From the NCBI RefSeq assembly GCF_900961225.1, contig NZ_CAAHFN010000069.1, forward strand, positions 1 through 35,019: 35,019 bases of DNA, given 5' to 3'. Positions 7,389 to 14,721 of the stretch are shown here, one piece after another. The DNA is from Modicisalibacter radicis. Its GTDB lineage: Bacteria > Pseudomonadota > Gammaproteobacteria > Pseudomonadales > Halomonadaceae. Positions within the stretch are counted from its first letter, which is position 1; every line of letters starts with the position of its first letter. A program made the position numbers and the translations under genes. A model generated the notes under the pieces. It was not told where the DNA came from. It made no database searches and saw only the letters and a program-made list of their open reading frames with translations.

Positions 7389-7844
7389 TCAGTGCGAATG
7401 CGCGCCGCCGATGTGGCCCACCGCCGGCGGTACGCCGGCATCCTCCTCGTCGGCCGGCTGGGCGAGCTCGCGGAGGATGCCGCAGGCGCCGGTCTCTGCG
7501 TCGCCGCGGCAGCGCGCGCGCAGCTCGATCAGCGCATCGCGCAGGCAATTGAGCTGGGCGAGGCGTGTCTCGACATGGCCGATATGCTCGTCGACCAGAT
7601 CGTTGACCTCGGCGCAATCGCGTTCGGGATGGTCGCGGTGCAGCAATAACCGGCGGATCTCGCCCAGCGTCATGTCCAGCGCCCGGCAATGGCGAATGAA
7701 CGTCAAGCGCTCGACGTGCATTGGCCCGTAGAGCCGATAGTTGCCGGCACTGCGCGCCGGCTCGGGCAACAGTCCTTCGCGCTCGTAATAGCGTATCGTC
7801 TCGACCTGACAGCTCGTCCGCCGGGCCAGTTCTCCGATCTTCAT
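7389..7844 (-). CDS. cadR: Cd(II)/Pb(II)-responsive MerR-family regulator CadR
   Basis: Metal-sensing activator/repressor, 151 aa. An N-terminal MerR winged helix (MKIGELARRTSCQVETIRYY) is followed by a dimerisation coiled coil. The metal-binding cysteines are C77 (RDCAEVND), C112 and C121 (ARCRGDAETGACGIL); C77 and C112 match the CadR positions. The tail ends GHIGGAHSH, the His-rich extension seen in CadR proteins. I start at 7844 (MKIGEL), the conserved MerR start; the open frame runs 10 codons further upstream. Its usual target, a cadA-type efflux ATPase, is not adjacent, so the regulated gene is elsewhere or is this operon itself. Confidence 0.92.
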   Translation of the reverse strand: MKIGELARRTSCQVETIRYYEREGLLPEPARSAGNYRLYGPMHVERLTFIRHCRALDMTLGEIRRLLLHRDHPERDCAEVNDLVDEHIGHVETRLAQLNCLRDALIELRARCRGDAETGACGILRELAQPADEEDAGVPPAVGHIGGAHSH

Positions 7845-7982
7845 TCGCCTGCTGCCTCCTGTCGCCTGCGCCACGCTGGCTCAGGCCCGTCGGTCGTGGC
7901 CCTCGCCTCGGAGCCTTGAGTGTAGGGTCTGAGACAAGCTTTCGGCCATCGGGTTCTGGGTTCCGGCCGGTGAACGATTCGC

Positions 7983-8708
7983 TTACCGGGAAGGACGACG
8001 ATTGAGCGCCCGACGCATGAAGTTGAGGATCCAGCGCACCATCAACTGGTCGTCGACCGGCGCGTTGAGCGAGGCCTGGCCCTCGCGGACCCGGTTGCCG
8101 GGGATCTTGTCGCGGCGGCGCTCCATCAGGTCCGCCGAGTAGGCCTTGGAAAACTCCGGATGGCCCTGCACGCCAAGGAAGGTCTCGCCGACCTGCATCA
8201 CATAGATCGGACAGAAGTCGCTGGCGGCGAGAACCGTGGCCCCCTCGGGCAGCCGTGATACCTGATCCTGATGGCTGACCACCAGATCGAGCCCCTCCTG
8301 CCACGGATCCATCCACTCGGCGCGCTCGGTGAGCCGATTGAACGACATGCCCACGCCCCAGCCGCGCTCGCTCTTGACCACTTCGCCGCCCAGCGCCTTG
8401 GCGATCACCTGATGGCCGAAGCAGATCCCCACCAGCGGCTTGCCGGCCGCCCACAGTTCGCGTACGAAGCCGCATAGCGCTTCGATCCATTCGTCGCCGT
8501 CGTTGGCGCCGTACTTGGAGCCGGTGGTCAGCCAGGCATCGACGGCATCGACGTCATGGGGAATCTCGCCATCCAGGCAGCGCCAGACCTTGAACTCGAG
8601 GGTCGGATCGACACTGGTGAACAGCCGCTCGAACATCGCCGGGTAGTTGCCATGGCGGGACTGCAGCTTCTCGTCGACATCGTCGCACTGCAGCAGACCG
8701 ATTCGCAT
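7983..8708 (-). CDS. Class-I glutamine amidotransferase-like hydrolase (putative gamma-glutamyl amide hydrolase)
   Basis: GATase1 fold protein, 241 aa, with the full catalytic triad: C96 in GICFGHQ, H183 and E185 in GHPEFS. ATG 8708 is preceded by AAGGAG at a 9-base spacing; the upstream in-frame ATGs lack one. GATase1 proteins of this stand-alone GMP-synthase-like type often have unknown substrates. Here the gene is last in a minus-strand set with a gamma-glutamyl-amine ligase, aldehyde dehydrogenase and iron alcohol dehydrogenase. I infer that it releases the final product from glutamate, the step done by PuuD in the putrescine pathway. That role rests on context; the GATase1 fold itself is clear. 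Confidence 0.85.
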   Translation of the reverse strand: MRIGLLQCDDVDEKLQSRHGNYPAMFERLFTSVDPTLEFKVWRCLDGEIPHDVDAVDAWLTTGSKYGANDGDEWIEALCGFVRELWAAGKPLVGICFGHQVIAKALGGEVVKSERGWGVGMSFNRLTERAEWMDPWQEGLDLVVSHQDQVSRLPEGATVLAASDFCPIYVMQVGETFLGVQGHPEFSKAYSADLMERRRDKIPGNRVREGQASLNAPVDDQLMVRWILNFMRRALNRRPSR

Positions 8709-8761
8709 GAACGTCATCTCCTTCAGAGGTTTATGCAACGCATTCTACCCAACCCGGTCGA

Positions 8762-9946
8762 TTACAGGCGACCCTCGACGGCGTTGCAAAACAGCGTCTG
8801 GTACTGCCCGGCGTCGAAGGCGATCGGGTTCGAGCCGGCGGACGGGTCGGCGACGGCCATGCGCCCCACCGTCTCGGCCTGGGCCAGGTCGATGTGCAGC
8901 TCGGCCAGGGTCGAGGGGATGCCGAGCCGCTCGCGCAGCTCGAGCACCCAGTCGATGACCGCCGCGGTACCCGGCTGGCGCAGGTCGAGATAGCGCCCCA
9001 GGCGCACCATGGGCTCACCGATCGAACACTCGTTGGCGCGCAGCACGTAGGGCATGAGCACAGCGTTGAGGGTGCCATGGTGGGCGTCGTACAGCGCGCC
9101 CAGCGGGTGGGCCAGTGCATGCATCGCCCCCAGCCCGCGCTGGAATGCGGTCGCGCCCATCATCGAAGCGACCAGCATCTGCTGGCGGGCCTCGACATCC
9201 TGGCCATCGCGATAGGCGGCGGGCAGGAAATCGCGGATACGCCGCATGCCCTCCACCGCGATCCCCTCGGCCAGCGGGTGGTAGTTGGGGGCGCACCACG
9301 CCTCCAGGCAGTGCGACAGCGCATCCATGCCGGTCGCCGCGGTGATGGCCGGCGGCAGGCCGACGCTGAGTTCGGGGTCGAGAATCACCGTCGCCGGCAT
9401 CATGTCGGGGTGGAAGATGATGCGCTTGACCCGCGCCCGCTCGTCGGTGATCACCGCGGCCCGGCCGACCTCGGAGCCGGTGCCGGCGGTGGTGGGCACG
9501 GCGACGATCGGCACGATCGCCTGGCCGTCGGCGTGCTTCCAGTTGTCGCCGATATCCTCCAGCGACCAGATCGACAGCCCGTCCGGCTGCTTGGCCATCA
9601 GCGCCACTGCCTTGGCGGCGTCCAGCCCCGAGCCGCCGCCGAAGGCGATCACCCCGTCGTGGCCGCCGTCACGAAAGGCCGCCACGCCGTCGGCCACGTT
9701 CGTGCCGGTGGGGTTGCCCTTGATGGCGCTGAATAGCCCGCAGTCCAGCCCCGCCTCGCGACAGCCGGCAAGCGCCGCCTCGACCATCGGCAACCTGGCC
9801 AGGCCGGGATCGGTGACCAGCAGCGGCGCGCGCATGCCCAGGGCACGGCACGCCTCGGGCAACTCGCGTATCCGGCCGCTGCCCGTGCGGATCTCGGTGG
9901 GGTAGTTCCAGGTAGTCGTCAACTGACTGATAGCGTGCTGGTTCAT
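8762..9946 (-). CDS. Iron-containing alcohol dehydrogenase
   Basis: Group III NAD(P)-dependent alcohol dehydrogenase, 394 aa. The dinucleotide motif GGGSGLDAAK begins at 103, the TTAGTGSE loop lies near 152-159, and the metal ligands are D208, H212 (TGMDALSHCLEAW), H276 and H290 (AMHALAHPLGALYDAHHG). The H276-H290 spacing of 14 matches FucO-type enzymes. The reading frame is open upstream, but AAAGGAGG 5 bases before ATG 9946 fixes the start. It should oxidise the hydroxyl of a (gamma-glutamylated) amino alcohol to the aldehyde used by the next enzyme. The alternative is a general 1,2-diol or short-chain alcohol dehydrogenase. Confidence 0.93.
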   Translation of the reverse strand: MNQHAISQLTTTWNYPTEIRTGSGRIRELPEACRALGMRAPLLVTDPGLARLPMVEAALAGCREAGLDCGLFSAIKGNPTGTNVADGVAAFRDGGHDGVIAFGGGSGLDAAKAVALMAKQPDGLSIWSLEDIGDNWKHADGQAIVPIVAVPTTAGTGSEVGRAAVITDERARVKRIIFHPDMMPATVILDPELSVGLPPAITAATGMDALSHCLEAWCAPNYHPLAEGIAVEGMRRIRDFLPAAYRDGQDVEARQQMLVASMMGATAFQRGLGAMHALAHPLGALYDAHHGTLNAVLMPYVLRANECSIGEPMVRLGRYLDLRQPGTAAVIDWVLELRERLGIPSTLAELHIDLAQAETVGRMAVADPSAGSNPIAFDAGQYQTLFCNAVEGRL

Positions 9947-9965
9947 GGGGCCTCCTTTCGTTAGA

Positions 9966-10018
9966 GCCGTAAGCTTGAAGCTGTAAGCTTTAAGTAAAAC
10001 CTCCATTCGGCTTACGGC
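9966..10018 (-). repeat. Inverted repeat in the dehydrogenase spacer, related to the GTAAGC/GTAGCC repeats
   Basis: GCCGTAAGC (9966-9974) and GCTTACGGC (10010-10018) are perfect 9-bp inverted arms around 35 bases. Between them are further copies of the AAGCTT-GAAGCTGTAAGCTT type. The spacer between the aldehyde and alcohol dehydrogenase genes is therefore a short palindromic repeat cluster rather than ordinary intergenic DNA. Possible roles are mRNA stabilisation or attenuation. Confidence 0.6.
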
Positions 10019-10026
10019 GTACGGCT

Positions 10027-11412
10027 TCAGGCATGCTTGAGGTGGAACGACTTGGGCCGGGTCAAGCTCTCGTAGCCGATCCTCGACAGCGAACAGCCAC
10101 GCCCGGACTGCTTGACGCCGGTCCATGCCAGCTCGGGGTCGAGATAATCGCAGCGGTTGGTGAATACCGTGCCGGCTTCCAGCCGCCGGCCGAGCGCTTC
10201 ACCGGCAGCGATGTCGCGGGTGAACACCGCCGCGGTCAGCCCCAACGGGCTATCGTTCATCAGCGCCACGGCCTCGTCGTCATCGGCCACCGCCATCACG
10301 CCGACCACCGGTCCGAAGCTCTCCTCGGTCATCACCCGCATCGAATGATCGACGCCGGTCAGCAACTGCGGCGCCAGGTAGGCGCTGCCGGGCGTCGACA
10401 GCGGGTAGTCGCCGGGATCGATCCATGCCCTGGCACCGGCGGCGACGGCCTCCTCGATCTGGCCGCGCACGAAATCCGCCGCCTCGGGGCGCACCAGCGG
10501 GCCCAGGGTCGTCGCCGGGTCGCTGGGGTTGCCAAGCTTGAGCTGGCGCAGCCAGGCCACTGCCCGCTCGACGAAGGCCTCGGCAATGGCCTGATCGACG
10601 TAGATGCGCTCGATGGCGCAGCAGCTCTGCCCCGCGTTGAAGAAGGCGCCGTCCATCACCCCTTCGACGGCAGCGTCCAGGTCGACATCCGCGCGAATGT
10701 ACGCCGGGTCCTTGCCGCCCAGCTCCAGCCCGCTGGCGATAAAGCGTCCCGCCAGCGCCGACTCGACCCGCGCGCCGCCGGCCACCGAGCCGGTGAAGGA
10801 GACATAATCGATGCGCGGATCGCGCATCACGCCCTCGGCCGCTTCGTGAGACAGATGCAGGTGCTGGAAGATGCCCTCGGGCAGGCCGGCGGCATCGAAG
10901 GCCTGCTGGATGCGTTCGGCGCACAGCGGCGTCTGGGCGGAATGCTTGAGAAGCACCGCATTGCCGGCCATGATCGCCGGCACGATCGCGTTCACCGCGG
11001 TCATGAACGGGAAGTTCCAGGGCGCGATGACGAAGGCCACGCCCAGCGGCTCGCGGCTGATGTAGCGGGTGAAGCCCGGCTTGTCGGGCAGGCGGATCGG
11101 CGCCAGCGCCCGCTCGGCCAGCGCGACCATGCCCCGCGCGCGCTCCTCGAACCCGCCGATCTCGCCACCGGCCGCGGCGATCGGCCGGCCCATCTGCCAG
11201 GTCAGTTCCTCGGCCAGCTCATCGCGCATCGCCACGAAGGCATCGACCATCGCCGAGCAGTAGCGCGCCCGCTCGGCCAGCGGCACCTCGCGCCAGGCCC
11301 GCTGCGCGCCGCGCGCCCGGTCCAGGGCCGCCTCGACCCGCGCCGGGTCGGCCAGCTCGCGCTCGACGTAGACCGAGCCATCCACCGGGGAAATCGTTTT
11401 TTGTATGGCCAT
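10027..11412 (-). CDS. Aldehyde dehydrogenase (NAD(P)+-dependent)
   Basis: ALDH-superfamily enzyme, 461 aa. It carries the NAD-binding APWNFPF segment, the FTGSVAGGARV Rossmann turn, the general-base Glu in LELGGKDP and the nucleophilic Cys in FNAGQSCCAIERI. The C-terminal EESFGPVVGVM motif is also present. ATG 11412 has AAGGA 7 bases upstream. In context it should oxidise the gamma-glutamyl-amino-aldehyde to the acid. It retains the general base, so it is a hydrolytic, not CoA-acylating, ALDH. It is somewhat shorter than the approximately 490-residue PuuC/BetB type. Confidence 0.92.
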   Translation of the reverse strand: MAIQKTISPVDGSVYVERELADPARVEAALDRARGAQRAWREVPLAERARYCSAMVDAFVAMRDELAEELTWQMGRPIAAAGGEIGGFEERARGMVALAERALAPIRLPDKPGFTRYISREPLGVAFVIAPWNFPFMTAVNAIVPAIMAGNAVLLKHSAQTPLCAERIQQAFDAAGLPEGIFQHLHLSHEAAEGVMRDPRIDYVSFTGSVAGGARVESALAGRFIASGLELGGKDPAYIRADVDLDAAVEGVMDGAFFNAGQSCCAIERIYVDQAIAEAFVERAVAWLRQLKLGNPSDPATTLGPLVRPEAADFVRGQIEEAVAAGARAWIDPGDYPLSTPGSAYLAPQLLTGVDHSMRVMTEESFGPVVGVMAVADDDEAVALMNDSPLGLTAAVFTRDIAAGEALGRRLEAGTVFTNRCDYLDPELAWTGVKQSGRGCSLSRIGYESLTRPKSFHLKHA

Positions 11413-11485
11413 GAATATTCCTTGTCTCACGAGCCCCGGGCTTCGAGCCACGACCCCCAAAAGCTCATCCAGCGCTCATTAGCGG

Positions 11486-11562
11486 CCCGTAGCCCGTAGC
11501 CCGTAGCCCGTAGCCCGTAGCCCGTAGCCCGTAGCCCGTAGCCCGTAGCCCGTAGCCCGTAG
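11486..11562. repeat. 11-copy perfect heptamer tandem repeat (CCCGTAG)n
   Basis: Eleven exact copies of the 7-bp unit CCCGTAG (CTACGGG on the coding strand) run without a mismatch from 11486 to 11562. The array ends 1 bp from the stop codon of the glutamine-synthetase-like gene and lies inside the operon, in the spacer before the aldehyde dehydrogenase. Exact units suggest recent expansion by slippage. It is not a CRISPR array: there are no spacers. Confidence 0.97.
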
Positions 11563-11563
11563 C

Positions 11564-12943
11564 TCAGATTATCTCGAAGTACCTATCGAGCTCCCAATCG
11601 GTAATATGCTTGCGGAATTCGCGCTCCTCCCATTCCCGGGTCGCCGCGAAGTGCTCGACGAAGGCGTCGCCGAACAGCTCGCGCGCCGGAGCCGAGGCCT
11701 TGAGCCGCTGCGCCGCCTCCCAGAGCGTGCGGGGCAGCGCCTGATGGTCGGGGTGGTCGAGTGTGTAGGCGTTGCCGACGACCTGCTCGTCGGGCTCGAG
11801 TTCATGCTCGATGCCGTACAGCCCCGCGCCGATCGCCGCCGCCAGCGCCAGGTAGGGGTTGGCGTCGGCGCTGCCCAGGCGGTACTCCACTCGCTGAGAC
11901 TTGTCGCTGCCCGGTATCACGCGCAGTGCGCAGGTGCGGTTCTCCACGCCCCAGGTCGCCTCGGTGGGCGCCCAGAAGCCGGGGATCAGTCGCGTGTAGC
12001 TGTTGATGGTCGGCGAGAACATCGCCAGCAATTCCGGCATCAGTTGCTGCTGGCCGGCGACGAAATGGCGCTGGACGTCGCTCATGGTGCAGGGCTTGTC
12101 GGCGTCGAAGAACGCCGACTTGCCGGAGCCGCGCTCGCGCAGCGAAAGGTGGATGTGCCCGCTCTGACCGGGGTAGTCCGGCGACCACTTGGCCATGAAG
12201 GTCGCCATCAACCCGCGACGCTGGGCCCAGACCTTGACGAAGGTCTTGAACAGCGCCCCCTTGTCGCCGGCGGCGAGCGCGGCGTCGACGCCGATCGCCG
12301 CCTCCAGCACGCCGGGGCCGGTCTCGGTGTGCAGGCCCTCGATGGGAAAGTCCATGACTTCCGACAGCGCCAGCAGCTCGTGGTAGAGCTCGCTGTGCAC
12401 CGAGCTTCTGAGCATCGAGTAGCCCATCATGTCGGGGGTCAACGGCTTGAGGTTGCGATAGCCCTTGTCGCGGATCGACTCGGGCGTTTCCTGGAACATG
12501 AAGAACTCGTACTCCAGCGAGCCAAAGACCTCGAAACCCAGCCCCTCGGCACGCGCCAGCACCCGCTCGAGCAGGCCGCGTGGACAGATCTCCCGCGCCG
12601 GCCCGGCGAACTCGGCGAGAAACAGCAGCATCTCGCCCTCGAAGGGGATGTCGCGACAACTCTCCGGGACGATGCGCAACGCGGCATCGGGGTAGCCGGT
12701 GTGCCACCCGGTGTACCGGACGTTGTCGTAGAGCGCGTCCTTGCTGTCCCAGCCCAGCACCACATCGCAGAACGCGAAGCCGTTCTCGAGTGCATCGAAG
12801 AACTTCTTCTTGCTCATGTACTTGCCGAGCATCACGCCGTCGATGTCGAACAGCCCGACCTTGACGTGACTCAGCCCGCGCGACTCGACCAGCTGCCGGG
12901 CCTGCGCGGCGCTGGTCACCTCTCTGGCTTGCTTGACGCCCAT
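11564..12943 (-). CDS. Glutamine-synthetase-family gamma-glutamyl-amine ligase (PuuA/IpuC-like)
   Basis: 459-residue type-I GS-fold ligase. Active-site landmarks are SLEYEF (metal-ligand Glu near 144-146), ETGPGVLEAA (208-216), GQSGHIHLSL (metal His near 263-265), WGVENRTCALRVI (331-343) and RVEYRLGSADANPYLALAA (351-369). The adenylylation-site region of assimilatory GlnA is absent and the N-terminal domain diverges. Both features point to the GlnA-like enzymes that glutamylate amines, such as PuuA (putrescine), IpuC (isopropylamine) or ethanolamine-specific GlnA4. Lying between an amine permease and two dehydrogenases, it probably starts catabolism by capping the amine with glutamate. The actual amine is inferred to be an amino alcohol. 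Confidence 0.9.
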   Translation of the reverse strand: MGVKQAREVTSAAQARQLVESRGLSHVKVGLFDIDGVMLGKYMSKKKFFDALENGFAFCDVVLGWDSKDALYDNVRYTGWHTGYPDAALRIVPESCRDIPFEGEMLLFLAEFAGPAREICPRGLLERVLARAEGLGFEVFGSLEYEFFMFQETPESIRDKGYRNLKPLTPDMMGYSMLRSSVHSELYHELLALSEVMDFPIEGLHTETGPGVLEAAIGVDAALAAGDKGALFKTFVKVWAQRRGLMATFMAKWSPDYPGQSGHIHLSLRERGSGKSAFFDADKPCTMSDVQRHFVAGQQQLMPELLAMFSPTINSYTRLIPGFWAPTEATWGVENRTCALRVIPGSDKSQRVEYRLGSADANPYLALAAAIGAGLYGIEHELEPDEQVVGNAYTLDHPDHQALPRTLWEAAQRLKASAPARELFGDAFVEHFAATREWEEREFRKHITDWELDRYFEII

Positions 12944-12992
12944 CGCACTACCTCTGCCGTGTTGTGATTGTTATCGCGGCGCGGGGCTCGCT

Positions 12993-14492
12993 TCATGCGG
13001 GACCCGCGCGTTCGCTGTGCTCGACGGCGAACTCTTCCTCGGGAGAGAGTATCAGACGATGCCGGCCGACCAGGGCGAAATAGAGAATGCCCAGCGCGAA
13101 CCAGACCGCCACCCCCACCACGCCGACCCGGTAGGTCGCGTCGGAAAGCTGGAAGAAGATCGTCACCACGGCGATGACGATGGTCGCCCAGGCGCCGGCG
13201 TTGCCGAACGGGCTGCGGTAGGGACGATCCATGCTCGCGTGGTTCTTGCGCAACAGGATGAACGAGACGGCCTGGGCGATGTAGGAGCACATCGCCCCGA
13301 ACACCGCCATGTTCAACAACGTGCCGCCGATCACCGCCGAGCTCTGGTCGGCGCCCAGGCCGACGAAACAGATCAGCATGATCGACAGGCCGACCAGCGC
13401 GCCGGCGACCATCGCCACGTGCGGCGTCTTGCGCGAACCGTGGGTCACCGACAGGAAGGTGGGAAAGTAACCGGCACGGGACAGCGAATAGATCTGCCGC
13501 CCCTGGGCGAAGATGATGGTATGGAAACTCGAGATCAGGCCGATGATCGCCACCAGCGCCAGGACCTTGGCCGTACCGCTGCCGAAGATCGCCTTGAAGC
13601 CGTCGAGCAGCGGCTCGCCGGACTGACCCAGCGCATGGGCGCCCACGCCGACGACCGAGGGGTTGAGGAACAGGATCATGAACGCCGAAACGATCAGCGT
13701 CACGATGCCCAGAATGATGCCCTTGGGCATGTCGCGCCTGGGATCGACCGACTCCTCGGCGGCCAACGGTAGCTGTTCGATGGCCAGGAACAGCCACACC
13801 GCGAACGGCATGGCCGCCAGCGCCCCGCCGATGCCCATCGGCAGGAAGGGTCCGTTGCCGCCTTCCAGCAGCACGCCACCCTCGCCGATGTTGAGCGCCC
13901 AGGCCGAGAAATCGATATTCGGGAAGGCGCTGAACCAGAACACCAGCAAGACCGCCAGCGCGAGAAGCGTCACGCCCAGGGTGACCTTGAAGGAGAGTTC
14001 CACGCCGACGATGTTCAAGCCCACGAAGAGGATGTAGCCGAGCACCCACCATATCGGCTGGAAGGCGGCCCCGGTCTCGAAGATTCCGGTCAGATAGGAG
14101 CCGATGAAGAACACGATCACCGCCGGGGTTAGGACGTACTCGACGTTTTCGCACAGGCCGGTGACGAAGCCGCCCCAGGGCCCCATCGACGAGCGGGCGA
14201 AGGAGTAGGCGGCCCCGGTGTGCGGCAACGCCGGCGACATCTCGGCAATGCAGAAGGTCAACCCCAGATACATCACGGCGATAAGCAGCGTGGCGATAAG
14301 CATGCCGCCCCAGCCGCCCGAGGCAAGCCCCAGGTTCCAGCCCGAGTAGTGCCCCGAGATCACCGCGCCGACCCCCAGCGCCCATAGCGACCAGGGTCCG
14401 GCATGACGGCGCAGGCCGCGCTTCTCGAAATAGGCGGCATCTTCATGCCGGTAATGAATGCTGCTCGTATCCTTGCGGGTATTTGTCGTCAT
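12993..14492 (-). CDS. APC-family amine permease (ethanolamine permease, Eat-like)
   Basis: Inner-membrane amino acid/amine transporter of the APC superfamily, 499 aa with about 12 helices. The first helix has the Eat-type signature GVGAVISGHYSGWNLGLASGG, followed by YLGLTFCIAEMSPALPHTGA. The sequence pattern resembles the ethanolamine permease subfamily more than amino-acid carriers. ATG 14492 is chosen over the longer frame because GGAAGGG sits 6 bases upstream. It is the first structural gene after the LysR gene and probably imports the substrate of the downstream ligase. Confidence 0.88.
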   Translation of the reverse strand: MTTNTRKDTSSIHYRHEDAAYFEKRGLRRHAGPWSLWALGVGAVISGHYSGWNLGLASGGWGGMLIATLLIAVMYLGLTFCIAEMSPALPHTGAAYSFARSSMGPWGGFVTGLCENVEYVLTPAVIVFFIGSYLTGIFETGAAFQPIWWVLGYILFVGLNIVGVELSFKVTLGVTLLALAVLLVFWFSAFPNIDFSAWALNIGEGGVLLEGGNGPFLPMGIGGALAAMPFAVWLFLAIEQLPLAAEESVDPRRDMPKGIILGIVTLIVSAFMILFLNPSVVGVGAHALGQSGEPLLDGFKAIFGSGTAKVLALVAIIGLISSFHTIIFAQGRQIYSLSRAGYFPTFLSVTHGSRKTPHVAMVAGALVGLSIMLICFVGLGADQSSAVIGGTLLNMAVFGAMCSYIAQAVSFILLRKNHASMDRPYRSPFGNAGAWATIVIAVVTIFFQLSDATYRVGVVGVAVWFALGILYFALVGRHRLILSPEEEFAVEHSERAGPA

Positions 14493-14615
14493 TGTTGTGC
14501 CCTTCCAACGGATCGGTGACGCGGGCGAGCGACTCGCCACGCGCGCGCTCGACTTTCCGCGGCAACGGTCGCGGCTCACTAGAGTCTGGGCAGGCACCCA
14601 TCAGCACGGCAACTA

Positions 14616-14657
14616 GCATCGATGCCAGCCACCGGATGGCTATCGGAAAAATCGATA
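14616..14657 (-). promoter_or_regulatory. Paired palindromes, candidate LysR-type operator of the amine operon
   Basis: TATCG-N7-CGATA (14641-14657) contains a T-N11-A core typical of LysR-type sites. GCATCGATGC (14616-14625) is a perfect 10-bp palindrome sharing ATCGAT, centred about 28 bp away. Both lie between the LysR gene and the permease start, where an activator pair of sites would be expected. Confidence 0.5.
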
Positions 14658-14721
14658 CTGCACCGCAACGGACCAGGAGGCGTCTGCATGTTCCGACGAC
14701 GCCCGCCACGCGGCACGGCCC

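Noticed and set aside
7900..7945. MerR-type operator upstream of cadR
   Set aside because: TTGAGTGTAGGGT and TTGTCT-like elements are present, but no convincing dyad with a 19-20 bp promoter spacer could be drawn.
6778..8490. 570-codon minus-strand open frame
   Set aside because: It overlaps corA, cadR and the GATase gene in wrong frames and carries no recognisable domain.
11486..11562. CRISPR-like array
   Set aside because: Units are 7 bp, directly adjacent and without spacers, and there are no cas genes.
12993..14597. Longer permease start at 14597
   Set aside because: The added residues are Arg/Ser-rich and unlike the family; ATG 14492 has a good ribosome site.
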